Of a DNA stretch of 64,000 nucleotides, positions 1 through 12,300 are shown in pieces. The notes under the pieces were generated by a model. It worked only from the letters and a program-made list of their open reading frames with translations. It did not search any database and was not told the DNA's origin. The DNA comes from Capniomyces stellatus. Its lineage: Eukaryota; Kickxellomycota; Harpellomycetes; Harpellales; Legeriomycetaceae. The position numbers and the translations under genes were made by a program. Position 1 is the first letter of the stretch. Each line of letters begins with the position of its first letter. The stretch lies in assembly GCA_001661515.1 (NCBI GenBank), contig LUVW01000014.1:248001-312000 (forward strand), in the 5' to 3' direction.

Positions 1-1096
1 TTATTGGTGTGTTTTGCGGGCATTTAAAGAGGCTCTCATTTGCTTTTATTGGGCCAAACTTTTGAAATATAGCAAGCTCCTAATGTGGTATTGGAGAAAA
101 GCACACTTATTTGTTTTTTTTTTATTGTGGGAGGGGGGTAGTGAAAGCCTTTTTGTTTCTTGGACCATGATAAACATTCAAATATTCAGGCCATGTTGGC
201 AGATTAGTCGTGATTTTTATTACTACTATTAAGTAAAAATTAGACCAAACTTCAAACCCCAAGTACAATTGCCAGATCATGCCATAAGTTACTGCTAGAG
301 TAAACGCCTGTGTATCTAGCACATTCGATTTTATCTTACAAGCGGCTTTCACAGCAAGAAAAGTGTATTACAACCCCTAAACATCCACGACTTGTGTCTA
401 TGCTCAGGATAAAGTTCAACTTTTCTTGTCCATCAAGTTTTTTTTTAGTTCGACTTTTTTCTTTTTTTCTGATTTCTGTTTAAACAGCGTTTAGAGTGTC
501 ATTTAATCTGATAAATACACCTTTAATAATCTATAATCTAAACACTCTTGGCTTTATCAAGCATTGCTAAAACAAAAAGATAAAGAAAAAATCATCCAAC
601 CTGAAAGGTGGATTATATGATCTCCTAAGCGGGAGTAATTTGGTGAACGAGAAAGTAATCTGTAGTAATTATTTGGAACCTTATTGGACTGATAATGATT
701 TTTGGAATCGAAAGCGAAGCTAGGCTATTTTATTAAAAAATTAAAACTTCAACTCACAATTTAGTGGCATTTAATTGGGTTACTTTTATTGTTTTATATA
801 TTGTTTCTTCATTTTCGCCATACCATTGGACAACTTGGTCATATTTAAACGCCCAAATGCCAATTTTTTTTTGATTCAAAAGAGTTTACTGAACTTCATT
901 AAGACAAAGGTTGCTTTGAATTAGTTTGAAAAAGTGCTTAAATAAAGGCGTAAAGATTTCCCTTTTTTTTTCTGAATGCTACTTTCATATTAATCTAAAA
1001 TAAAAGTTAAAGATTAGTTTTGATTTCTTTAATTTAATTATAAATCAGCAATTTGCCAAGGTAATTTAACGCGGTATAAACACAAATATAAAAAAC
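1..1096. other. upstream region of the GrpE gene, no gene seen
   Basis: No convincing reading frame is present. The short open frames here have no recognisable family features and biased T-rich composition. The last 100 bases are A-rich on the + strand and would hold the promoter and leader of the GrpE gene that starts at 1097. Confidence 0.5.
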
Positions 1097-1822
1097 ATGT
1101 TCTCGGTAGCTTTAAGAAACACCATCAAAAGATCTGTAACATTGGCTTCAGCAGCTAAATCTTCGAATGTAAGCAATAGCTCTTCTCGAAAATATGTTTT
1201 AAGCAGAAAATATTCATCAGAAAAACCTGAATCGAAAGAGACTGGATCTAAAAAAAGTGAAGGTACAAGCGAAGTCAAAGACAATAAAGAGACCAAAGAC
1301 GATATTGCAAAGCTAAAGAAGGATATTGAGGAAAAGGATGTCAAGATCAAAGAGTACCGCGATAACTATCTGCGTGCTCTGGCGGAAGCTGAAAACGCAA
1401 GAACTCGTGCCAAGAATGAAATAGAAAACATCAAAAAGTTTGCCAACAGAAAGTTTGCCAAAGATCTTCTTGACACCGTAGATGTTTTGAACTTGGCTCT
1501 TAAGAATATTCCCAAGGATGTAATCGAGAGCCAAGCTAGCGATACCGCCCCCGACTCCTCTGCTGTCAGACTGGTAGGCGAGTTGACTATGGGTATTGAA
1601 ATGACCCGTGATAACTTGCTAAAAGCCTTTGGTCGTCATGGAATTGTTGAGTTTAACCCAATGGGAAAGCCATTCGATCCTGTAACCTGCCATGCAATTT
1701 TCCAAACCCCAATTCCTTCACTCAAAGCTGGGGATGTATTTACAGTTGAAAAGACTGGATTTATGATTCACGAATCCGTTTTGAGACCAGCTCAAGTTGG
1801 TGTAGTTTCAGAGTCAAAGTAA
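1097..1822 (+). CDS. MGE1: mitochondrial GrpE nucleotide exchange factor (Mge1)
   Basis: This single-exon gene encodes 241 residues of GrpE, the nucleotide exchange factor that releases ADP from mitochondrial Hsp70 (Ssc1) during protein import and folding in the matrix. Residues 1 to about 45 are rich in Ser, Arg and Lys and lack acidic residues at the start, as expected for a mitochondrial presequence. A charged Lys/Glu stretch at about 45-75 leads into the long coiled-coil, with the family segment YRALAEAENARTR-like sequence 'LRALAEAENARTRAKNEIEN' near residues 92-111. The C-terminal beta domain is clear: 'GKPFDPVTCHAIFQTP' and 'VEKTGFMIHESVLRPAQVGV'. Length matches yeast Mge1 (about 228). 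The start is the first ATG of the frame and is the only one before the presequence. Its partner Hsp70 gene lies at 44713. Assignment is from family knowledge and is secure. Confidence 0.95.
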   Translation: MFSVALRNTIKRSVTLASAAKSSNVSNSSSRKYVLSRKYSSEKPESKETGSKKSEGTSEVKDNKETKDDIAKLKKDIEEKDVKIKEYRDNYLRALAEAENARTRAKNEIENIKKFANRKFAKDLLDTVDVLNLALKNIPKDVIESQASDTAPDSSAVRLVGELTMGIEMTRDNLLKAFGRHGIVEFNPMGKPFDPVTCHAIFQTPIPSLKAGDVFTVEKTGFMIHESVLRPAQVGVVSESK

Positions 1823-4800
1823 TTGAATTTGCGTGAGTATGTTTGCTTTGTCACAACTACCTAACGGCTCAACACCGATATGTGCTTAAAAAGAAGAAAA
1901 CACATCTCAAGCCCTAGATTGTGTACGTGTTTTATTTTAGCTTTATTCTTTACCTTCATGTTGATTATTTAGATATATATTCTAGCTTAATAAACGAATT
2001 GAATCGTTTCTAAATATCAACACCCCGATCACCAGTCTTGTTGTCAATTAATATACGGTTTACCTTCCGGCAAACATTGTCTCTTGTGAACGCCCCTTTG
2101 GTTAACACCGCTTGTCCAAACCTCTTCTTTGCACTGTTGTTCTCATAAAAAGCTTAAAATGTAAATACTACAACCTCACATACACCTATACATACATTCA
2201 TACCAACAAAAAAATAAAGGAGAATCATACACACAACATATTTTGATGTACTACCTTCTTGGCTTTTGGCTTTTTTGAAATAATCACTCAACGAACGATC
2301 ATGCTATGCGTTGTTTAATCGACTTTATTTATCAAAGGGTAGCTGTTGCTACTTTTTTTTTGGCGTGCTGTGTACAACATAAATCTTTTTATTTTTGATT
2401 CAAACAATTGCTACATTCTGCCGAATAAAACAAATATACTGCCTTCTTGAGAACGCAATCCCTATTGGCAGACTTGGCTTATCTGGTTGGTGTAGCACAA
2501 ACATCTCTTTTTGCCGTTTTATATATGCTAATTGCTTTAGATGGCGATATTTTATTTTACACCGGTCTCATCACATTGGTTCTACCTTTAAATGTGTTCA
2601 TTATATGTTTCTGCTTTACAAAGGTTTTTGTTGGTTGTTTTTTTCTTTTTCCAAGTCAATACTCGTTGTTTTACTGGACATGGCTAACTTTGTTTCTTGA
2701 TTTGCCATCATTAGCTTAAAACCACCTCAAGACCGAGATGATTACTTTGTCACCAACTGTTTATGCTACATAGATTAGTTTGAATAGGTTGAACTAAACT
2801 AATAGCTGTATTACCGCTAACGGCCTAAATGGTTTTTTTGAAACTACGATATTGTAATTTGCGTTCACTTTAAACCAATAAAATCTTTCGGAATCAGACG
2901 CAAAATACAGGTGAAGGGTATTACTTTACAAAAAAAACACTAAATCTACCTACCTTTTATTTATTTTTTTAACTATGACCAGAGAACCCAATGTCAGTTT
3001 TAGTCCAGCATGATTGATCTCCCTTCAATTTAAAATACCGCATCACCCAATTGCTTAACGCACTTGTGTGTTAACTAAACCAATAGCTATGATACTTTAT
3101 CCTGGTTTATTTCTCTACAATTTTTTTTATAGGGTCGTAACTTGTCTCAGCTCTTGCTTAGCCTTATTACCAATATTTACTTTTACTATATATCATCGCA
3201 TCAAAATTACCCTACCACACCAAGCAGACTGGGCAACTTTTTTGCTGGCAGGAGCCTACTCTTTGTGTTTTTGATTTGATCGTCAGTCCTTTTTATATAT
3301 AAATGAATATTTTATTCGAGAACTTAAAGTGTATTAGCCGACTTGATTGACTTGACACTAAGCGACCCTTGCTTAGTAAAAACAGTTTAGGAAAAAAAAA
3401 ACTTGAAAAAAAAGTACAACTTAGGAAAGGCTGATTCAATGTAGTTACATTTTGTTGATTAGAACAATAAATGGAAACAATTGGCTTATGTGTTTTATAA
3501 TCACAGGTTAACATTGGCTTTAGGCGCTTACTTTAGGTTTCAGAACCTATTATGTCTTGGTAACTGAATTGTAAATTGGTATGGAATATTGTCATTGATG
3601 GGATTTATCCTTGACATTGGCATTGGTCTGACACGAGGTTCAAGTACATCTATTTCCTAGTTTAGATAATAATGCAAATCTTTTTTTTTCAATTTACGAC
3701 ATTGGTACAATTGTAGCTTTTGCAAAGACAACTAACTGTTGTTTTGTAAAATCAATATAGCGACGTACTTTGGTTTAATTTATACAAAAGTGTCGAAAGT
3801 GGTGAATCAGTCTTTAAAAGCAAACCAATAAATCTAATTGACTTGGATATATAATCATTGCAAATTAATTGTAGATCAGGCCTAACGCGTCGTTTGAAAA
3901 CATGTTTTTTTTAAAAAAATTCAATTAGTACAATTCAAACCCCTTGTCGCTTAGCAGAGAGTTTGACTGGCAGGACAATGACAACATCGACTGTGATCGC
4001 TTCTGTTTGTTCAAGCTCTATTAATAGGCTTTTGACTAAACAATGGACTTGAAGGAATGATTTTCATGACTACTCGGACTATTTGGAACTTTGCTCAATT
4101 TGTGGTTTTGCTTTATAAGAAGATTTAGAATAGGGTAAAGTAGAATAGGGTAGGGAAAACAAGCTAAGAGTTACTCTGATGATCGACCTTGGAACAAAAG
4201 CAACAAAAAAGAGCGGGCGAACTAAATTAACGCCCACAGCAAAATTAGTCCTTAAAGTAAATCTCATTCTAGCAGAACTTTCTGCAAAAAAAAAGGGTCA
4301 GTGATTCTAACTGCGTTAAAAAAACAACAGCTCAGTAAGCATCAATAAAATTGAACAGTAATGATACATGATCGCCGCGTGGTTATTTGCGGCTCTAGAA
4401 AACACATAAATAGCACAATTAGGGTTCTTGTGGATTGTACCAATTACGATGCTATATGTTCACGATCACCAACACTCATACGTATACTTATATAGACTGT
4501 ACAGCTATGCAGTTAATGCGAGACACAGCTTTGCAACTTAATGTAGTTAGCATTGTAGACTTGTATATCAGTTTGCTAAGAAAAATCATATTATATGAAG
4601 CTTCGCTGGATAAAATAAACTGTAATATCATATATTGATATTTGAGCGAAATTAGTCGGCAAATAAATGAATTTCAAGCCGGCAGAAATTGATATTTATT
4701 ATACTTTTTTAAATGATGATTTTTAACGGTATTGTAATGTTGATGGTTTTTTTTTACTATTACCAGCACCCAAAAAACCAATTGGACTTGGAATAAATAC

Positions 4801-6623
4801 ATTTTATGTATTGGCCAGGTCGGCAGATTTAATTATTGCCTTTTTCAACCTAGCTGTGCTAAAGTGCAAAAAAAAATTGAATGTAGAAAAATTAAAGCGG
4901 TTTTCTATAATAAATAAAACAAAGGAATCAGATTTGCTAATAAAACCGATTTTATTGGTAATTTTCCTTCATGTATAATTAAACCATTGGTCCAACACTT
5001 TTCGAATCTTAGATTACTCGGGCTTTATAGATATTACCTGGCTTTAGTAATCCAAGTTAGTTTCGCCAAAGCCAGCACTAATTTGTAAACGGAAAAAGAA
5101 AAGATTAAATATAAAAACGTTGATAAATTACAAACTCGCTATATTTATAGCCATCTCAGCTCTCAGCCATTAGTTACTTATCAAAATCAGCTTGTAAAAT
5201 AAAACTAGAAAGAACTTGGTTTGTAATGTCTGATTGGTGGTATCTATGCCGGCTTATAACCATGTAAAACAAAGTCACCAACAATACTTGACTTGCCCTT
5301 TGTTCCCCAGCCAACTGGCCTTACTATACAGTGGTTTTGATTCCTCACTATCCAATTTCTGACCGCGTGAGATATGGCCTTTGTTTATATTTGTGTGAAC
5401 TAACGCGGTGTAAAGTCAAATGAAGTGTCCGATATAGTTGAACATCCTTACAAGACGTATAAACATTGATACATTCAAGTTAAATAAGCGTATATATATT
5501 TCTGCTAGCGTGTGTTAACGTAATGGCGCATAGGTTGCTTTTACGTATATTCCTTTTTTTTAAATTCATATTGCCACTGCTCTTGTATTTTCACAAGTAC
5601 CATGTTCCGTAATATGGCGGCAGTAAAAGATGAAAAGAGCCAGATGTTTAGCTTTAAGTGTTTTGAACAATACGTTGAACCAGGGATCTAGAATCACAAG
5701 TAAAACGACGCGTCGTTATCCACTATCAATACACCTTGTAAAGTTTGTGTATATGCAAAGTGACGTTTACAAATATTTATAGAAAAACGGAAACAAAGTT
5801 CAACGATGGCTTTTGAGTCGTTGCGCTAAAAACTGATGTGATATACCCAATTTCGTAGCATTTGTGGTATTTGTCATAATCAGTCACTGGTATAAACAAA
5901 AGTACATAATGCACGCAAATATGCGGCCAAAAAGTTAAAACTCAGATATCAAGAGTGCAAATTAGATAATATCAACCTGAAGAAAAGTTTATTGTATCTG
6001 ATAATATATTTATGTGGTAACACTTGGTTGCGTATGCTTTTATGTGTTATACTATTTTAAACTGTAATGTATGGAAAGGGCACGTTTATGTTTATTGAGC
6101 AGGAGGTGTTTTTTTTATTTCTTGTAAAGCTCACCACAAGACTTTTTGGTTTATCAAGAATATAATTAAATAAGAACATTGGCCATGACATATGTTTGAT
6201 TGTATATGAATGCAGGTATGTTGTATGTATATGTGTTGCTAAACTTTTTGATCAGTTTTACCAGTTGATGCAATGGTTGTAGCCTGATTTGTTGGACTTG
6301 CTATTCACCTTGTAATTGTCCATTGTGATTTCTTTTACTATTTCTTTTTTCTGCTTGATGTTTTAAACCCACAACTTTCACTTTGCTGAAGAACTTTTTT
6401 TTTGTCACAAAAGGTTTAAGAAATGGAATGACAGAACTAGCTTTGAGAAGAAACAGCCCAATATTTGTAATAGCATATTTTGTTTTTTGTTAGGTTTGGT
6501 AATGGTTGAGTGGAGTAAACAGCCTCGTGACTAAGTTTGTACTTTTCAAAATCCAAAGGTTATGTGACTAGTCCAGCAGTTTGGTATATATATACAGTGG
6601 ATATGCATAATGTATGAAAGGGA

Positions 6624-6637
6624 GGGGGGGGGGGGGG
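6624..6637. repeat. G14 homopolymer run
   Basis: A run of 14 G on the + strand, preceded by GGGA. Such runs are rare in this AT-rich DNA; a second G-run lies at about 25613-25622. Length may be unreliable in the assembly. Confidence 0.7.
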
Positions 6638-7840
6638 AATAAATTAGCATTTACTAGAATATCGAGCAAGCGTCAAATGTTGTAATACTAATTGAAACGG
6701 TGCACTTAAATATAGATAGGTCCAATGGGTTAAAGAACAATCATAGCTAATGTAAATATGATTGCAGTTATTAATCAATTATCTGGCATTCGTTCTTACA
6801 AAATACAAAAGCAAAAAATAAATAAATGGGGAACATGATTAAAACGAGTTGACAAGGCTATTCTCGGTTTATTGCTGCTTTGGGTTTTTTTTTTAATATG
6901 TTGATCAGAAGGCCTATAATCGCTATACTTGGAAAGGCGTTTATGGTAAATCAAAAGAATAAATTGGCGATGTAATTCGGATATACACAAGCGGAAGATA
7001 AAAAGGAAATCCAAAGTGGTGTAGTCAAGGATTTCTAGACACTGAATGAAACAAGATTAAAATGTAAATCAGAGCACCATTCATGTGCGATAAATGATGA
7101 TTTTTTTTTGTTTTAAGTAAGAAAGGGAAAAGGAAAAAATTAACAATTAAAAAAGAAAAGTCAAGCAAAAACATTGTTAGAGTTCACAGTAAATAAAAAA
7201 CAGTTGGAGCAAAGATATGCAAGAAGGAGGGGACAAGGGTATATAATCAATTAAACCAATTTTGGCCTGGTAAAAATAACTGGGTTGAGTGCATGCAAGT
7301 TTAACGCAAAAGAAAAGGAAAAAAGAATCGATAAACTGAATTGTACTAGTACTCTGCAGTGGGTTTGGGGGACACGTTGGAAAGTCTGTGATATATGCAT
7401 GCATACCGTTGACTATACATGTGTTTATTTTATTTTATTTTCAAAAAGGGAAAAGTATTGTTTTGAAAGCCTTACCACAACATGTTCAAAAGGACTTGCT
7501 AGTAAAACAAAGCCGAGACTTCAGCCAAGATTTTTTTTTGGTTGTAATAAAAAAAAAAAAGACTTTAGATGCAAGTTGGGCGGGGGGAGGGGGAGTGCTG
7601 CCATAGATTTAGTAAAATGACACATTCTGTATATGATATAGTTTAGTTGATTCGAGTAGAACAAACAAAAAAGAAGAAAAAAAAGCCAAAAGTAGAGATA
7701 GTGATGGTTAGTAAAATGGAAGTAAGGGAGATGGGGGTTAGAAGTTTGTGTGGAAGGTGTATATTTAGGTAAAATGAGTAGATTTGTGATAAAACGTAGG
7801 CAAAAATGGTTAGCATTGAGGAGTGATTGGCGATGTCAAT

Positions 7841-7875
7841 ATAAAGTTGGCAGGATAAAGTTGGCAGGATAAAGT
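7841..7875. repeat. 14-bp direct tandem repeat
   Basis: The unit ATAAAGTTGGCAGG occurs twice in succession and is followed by a partial third copy (ATAAAGT). It lies in the purine-rich interval before the Cyc8-like gene. No function can be read from it. Confidence 0.7.
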
Positions 7876-9375
7876 CAACACGAGTTTAATTAGATAAGAG
7901 GATAGAGTAGAGAGAGGGTTGGCAGGGTTGAATTAGTTGAGAGTGTTAAATTGGTGCGATTTATATTACAAGACCAAATTAGTGGTTTTAACAAAGCTGT
8001 CGAGTTGGTTAACATGATATGGCTTGAAGAGACGGAATTATAAATAGGTGATACGATTTATAAATTACAAAAAATAGTAAACAAAAGAGAAGAAGACTAA
8101 AATAGGAGAGCGTAAAATGTAATGATTTGCAATTAATAATAACAGGATTGCAAAAGACGAATAAAAATAGCTGAGAAATTAACTAGATTATAGTGAATAA
8201 TAAATTAAAAAGTAACACAGGAAATATAAATAAAAACTTGCATAAAACCGCATCAATTAGGTAATCGCAATAAATAGCGATAAAACACAAAATAAAACAA
8301 AATCTAAAAAGTAGAATAGAGTGAAAATCTGGAATTCCAAATCAAGTATAGGCTTTCTTTGAATGTATGTGATTTGAATGGGAGATGGTTAAAATTTTTC
8401 TTTTTTTCTTTTCATTAAATAGGTCTGTTAACAGATAATAGAGCAACTTTGACGTTAAAAACATAAAGAAAAATAAACAAAAAAATAAAGGCAATTTAAT
8501 GGATAAAGTATAAAAGGAATAAAGTCGCGCTATAAAAATAGAAATGAAATTCCTTTTTTTATTTAATATTAAACGAGCTAAATATTAAACTTCATCTTTA
8601 TTATTATTTCAGTTTATTATACATTACATACTGAAGGAAAAAACTGGTTATATACAATCTTTGGGGGGAATTTGGCTTTTAAATATTCCAAAGGAATTTA
8701 TCAAATCAAACTCATAGATACAAGAGAAGACCCATAAAAGTTAAAAGCTTGAAACAAAAGAAGAAACGTAATTAAAAGCACTTTGATATAACCGTTTTAC
8801 AACTTCAAGCAGATCGCATAAATATTAAGTAGTAGAGCATAGGTGTATTCAATAACAGGGTTAGTACTACAAAAAAAAACAACATTTTAAAGCTTGATAT
8901 ATAAATAAATATAAACTATACGTAGATGTTAAAGATGGTTTGGCAATCATAATTCTGAACACATCATCAGATAAAATAAACATAATTTAAAAGCTATTGT
9001 CAGCATCGCGTATAGATTGATGTTGGGCTTGGTTAAATGTTTTTCTTTCACGTTTATTTTTCTATTTTAAATACTGACCAAAAATAAATAAAAATTTAAC
9101 AAAATAAATAATAAATGGTTATAACGTGCTAAAATATAGAATAGAAGGCAGAATTAAAAGAAAAGAGAAAGAAAAAAAGTCACGTTATCAGCATCAGATT
9201 AGTGCATAGAATAGGCTAGTTGGAATTTAGATTGAAATATTTATCTAGGAAAAAGAAAAAAGAGAAAGAAGAATAAGTAACAAGATAAAAAAGTGCGGAA
9301 AGTAAGCACGCGTACACAAAAGGAAAAAAAAAAAGCAGGTAGTTAAGAAACGAGATTGAGATAGATGAAAGAATA

Positions 9376-12300
9376 ATGGTTCAACCACCACAAGCACATA
9401 ACGAACCAGGTGGTAATAGGGGGTATATGGGGCAAGCGGGGGCAATGAGGTATAATGGAAATGCGACACCGGGATTGTATAATGAGGGACCAGTGGTGAT
9501 AAAAGGGGGGCAGCAAGATGTAGGGGGAGGAGTTGGTGGTAATGGAAGTGGAAGTGGAAGTGGAGGAGGAGGAGGAGGAGGAGGGGGACCAGTGATGGGG
9601 TCAAGAGGGGGATCAGTAGTAGAGTCTAACCCAAACGCGAGTTCAGGGCCAATTGGGGGGCCAAATGCAGGGTCGCGAGGGGGGCAGGGAAGCTATAGTG
9701 CGCAAATGACGCCAACGCAAAAGCTGAGTATATTGAATGAGCAAGTGTGGGTGAAGATAGGGACATTGGCGGAGAGTATGGGGGAATACAGCAGAGCGTC
9801 AGCAGCATACGGAAACGCGCTTGTGCATAACCCGTACTCGTTGGTTGCGCTTCAAAGAACGGCGTTGCTGTGTAGACAACAAGAGGACTTTGAGAAGGCG
9901 ATAGAGTTTTACCAGAGAGTAATAAGCATTGATGGGACAGACGGGGAGACGTGGGGAGCGATTGGGCATTGTTACTTGATGAAGAATGAGTTGCAAAAGG
10001 CGTACCAAGCATACCAGCAGGCGATATACCACCTGCCAGACTCAAAGGAGCCAAAGCTTTGGTACGGGGTGGGTATTCTGTATGATTGCTATGGGTCATA
10101 CGACAACGCAGAGGAGGCGTTTACAGCAGTGATGAGGATGGATCCAAACTTTGAAAAGGCAAACGAGATATACTTTAGACTTGGGATAATACACAAGTGC
10201 CAGCACCGGTACAAGGAGAGCTTGCAGTGTTTCAAGTATATTCTGCAGTCGCCGCCAAAGCCACTTACAGAGAATGACATTTGGTTCCAAATAGGAAATG
10301 TACATGAGCTTCAAAAGGACTACGTGTCGGCACACTCGGCGTACGAGCACGTGTTGAACGATGACCCAACGCACTCAAAGGTGTTGCTACAGCTGGGGAT
10401 GCTGTTTATGAGGGCAGACACAGAGATGTTCAATGCAGACACGGCATCAAGGTACTTGACAAGAGCAATTGATGCAGACAGCAGAGACTCGCAGGCATGG
10501 TACATGCTGGGTAGATGCGGGATGCTGCTGAAGCAGTACAATAGCGCGTATGAGGCGTACCAGCAGGCTGTGTACTGCGACGGGACAAACGCAACGTACT
10601 GGTGCTCAATTGGGGTTCTTTACTACCAAATCAACCAGTATAGAGACGCGTTGGATGCTTACAGCCGATCAATAAGGCTGGACCCATACACAAGCGAGGT
10701 TTGGTTTAACCTTGGTACACTATACGAAACCTGCAACAACCAGATCAACGATGCCATTGACGCCTACCAAAGAGCAATTGAGCTCGACCCAAAGAACCCT
10801 TATGTCTCTGAAAGACTGTCGCTGCTCCACCACGCCAAAGAAAACAGACAGCAGTCCGCTGCAACTGCTCCACCACCACCAATCGACCCGCCAATTGCTG
10901 AGCTCCAAGTCCCAACAGCACCGCCGCCAGGTGACGCCGATGGGCAGGGCAGAGTTCCAGGAAGTCTTGGGCACCCACCAATGGGCGGACCAGGTCCAAT
11001 TGGGCTTCCTGCTCAGGGCGAACAGCTTAGAAGGCCTGTCGATGGAGGCCGGGAAATAGGCGCTGGAGGGTATAGGGAGGGTGCAAGAGGAGACGGCCGG
11101 ATGAACGACGTCGAGTACCCTCATTACCCAGAACAGCTGAGCAGGGAGGCTGGTGGCCGCATAAATATGTCGTCAGGAGGAATGATTCGACAGTCGCCGC
11201 ATTCTATTGGTAGACCAACTGATGCAGGCAGTGTTGGTGAAATCGAAGCTAACCGAGTTAGAGGTGGTAATACAGTAGGAAATACAGTAGGCAATTCAGT
11301 AGGAAATTCAGTAGGCAATATAGGTGGAGGTGGAGGTGGAGGTGGAGGTGGAGGTGGAGGTGGAGGTGGAGGTGGAGGTGGAGGTGGAGGTCCAATAATG
11401 AGAGATTCGCCAATGGTAGGGAATAGACCTTATCCAGGCGAACAAGGAGGCCAAAATCAAGGTGCAAACCCAAACGTTAATCCCAACTACACACATACAG
11501 GATCACCAGCAATGGGGTACCAACAATCACTAGGACCTAATGATGCGGTATCAAACGCATCAGGACCAGGTTTAGGACCAAACTCTAGCCACTACCAAAG
11601 ACCGGGGCCAGGAGGTCACGTACAAAACAGGCCAAACATGAATTATTCACCGGGAAATATGGGTAATATGGCTAGGAGAGAACCTGCAGCAGCGTCTAAT
11701 TCGCCTGGTAAGGCAGTAATGGAGGGAGGAGTCCAGCCCATGGACCAGGAGGGAGGGCATCCGCAACAAGGCCAGTATCACCGCCACCAGCAACAAGGGG
11801 GATACAATGGCCCCTATGGAGCAGATCAGTACCAGCAAGGAGATCAACATCCAAATATGAGTAGAAATCCAAACCAAAATGCCAATGTCAGTGCTAATAC
11901 CAGAAGTCCATTGGTGGACCGATATTCCAATGGAGGAGGGTCTGCAGTAATTGAAAAGACTGGGGGGCCAGGAAGAGGATACTCACAGGCTCAACAGCAA
12001 AGAGAGTCAACGCCATCACAGACTCAATCCCAGGCACCATTCAGCAGAGAAGGTCATACAGGACAAGGTTACTACTCTGAAAGAGCCACCAGTGCAGCAG
12101 CAGCAGCAGCACAACCACAAAATAGGAAGCAAAGGTCAACTCCAGGACCAGGACCAGGACCAGGACCCTCATCGACAGGGTATGAAGGTAGACCCGGATA
12201 TGCATCACAAGCTGGGGCAGGAGGACCACCAGAAGGAAGACCAGACCAATCATCCACACCAAAACCCAGTATTAACTCCAATTCAAGTTCAAGTGGGTAT

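Larger units (their letters stand above)
1823..9375. other. 7.5-kb stretch without a convincing gene
   Basis: I find no supported protein or RNA gene in this long interval. It holds many short open frames with random-looking, T-rich or A-rich translations. From about 7.0 kb to the ATG at 9376 the + strand becomes strongly purine-rich and C-poor, which resembles the A-rich leaders before other + strand genes of the window. A T-rich open frame at 2429-2719 translates to hydrophobic segments but has no good splice sites. A 14-base G run and a 14-bp tandem repeat are listed separately. It may hold a long promoter, a long 5' leader with introns, or non-coding transcripts. Confidence 0.5.
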
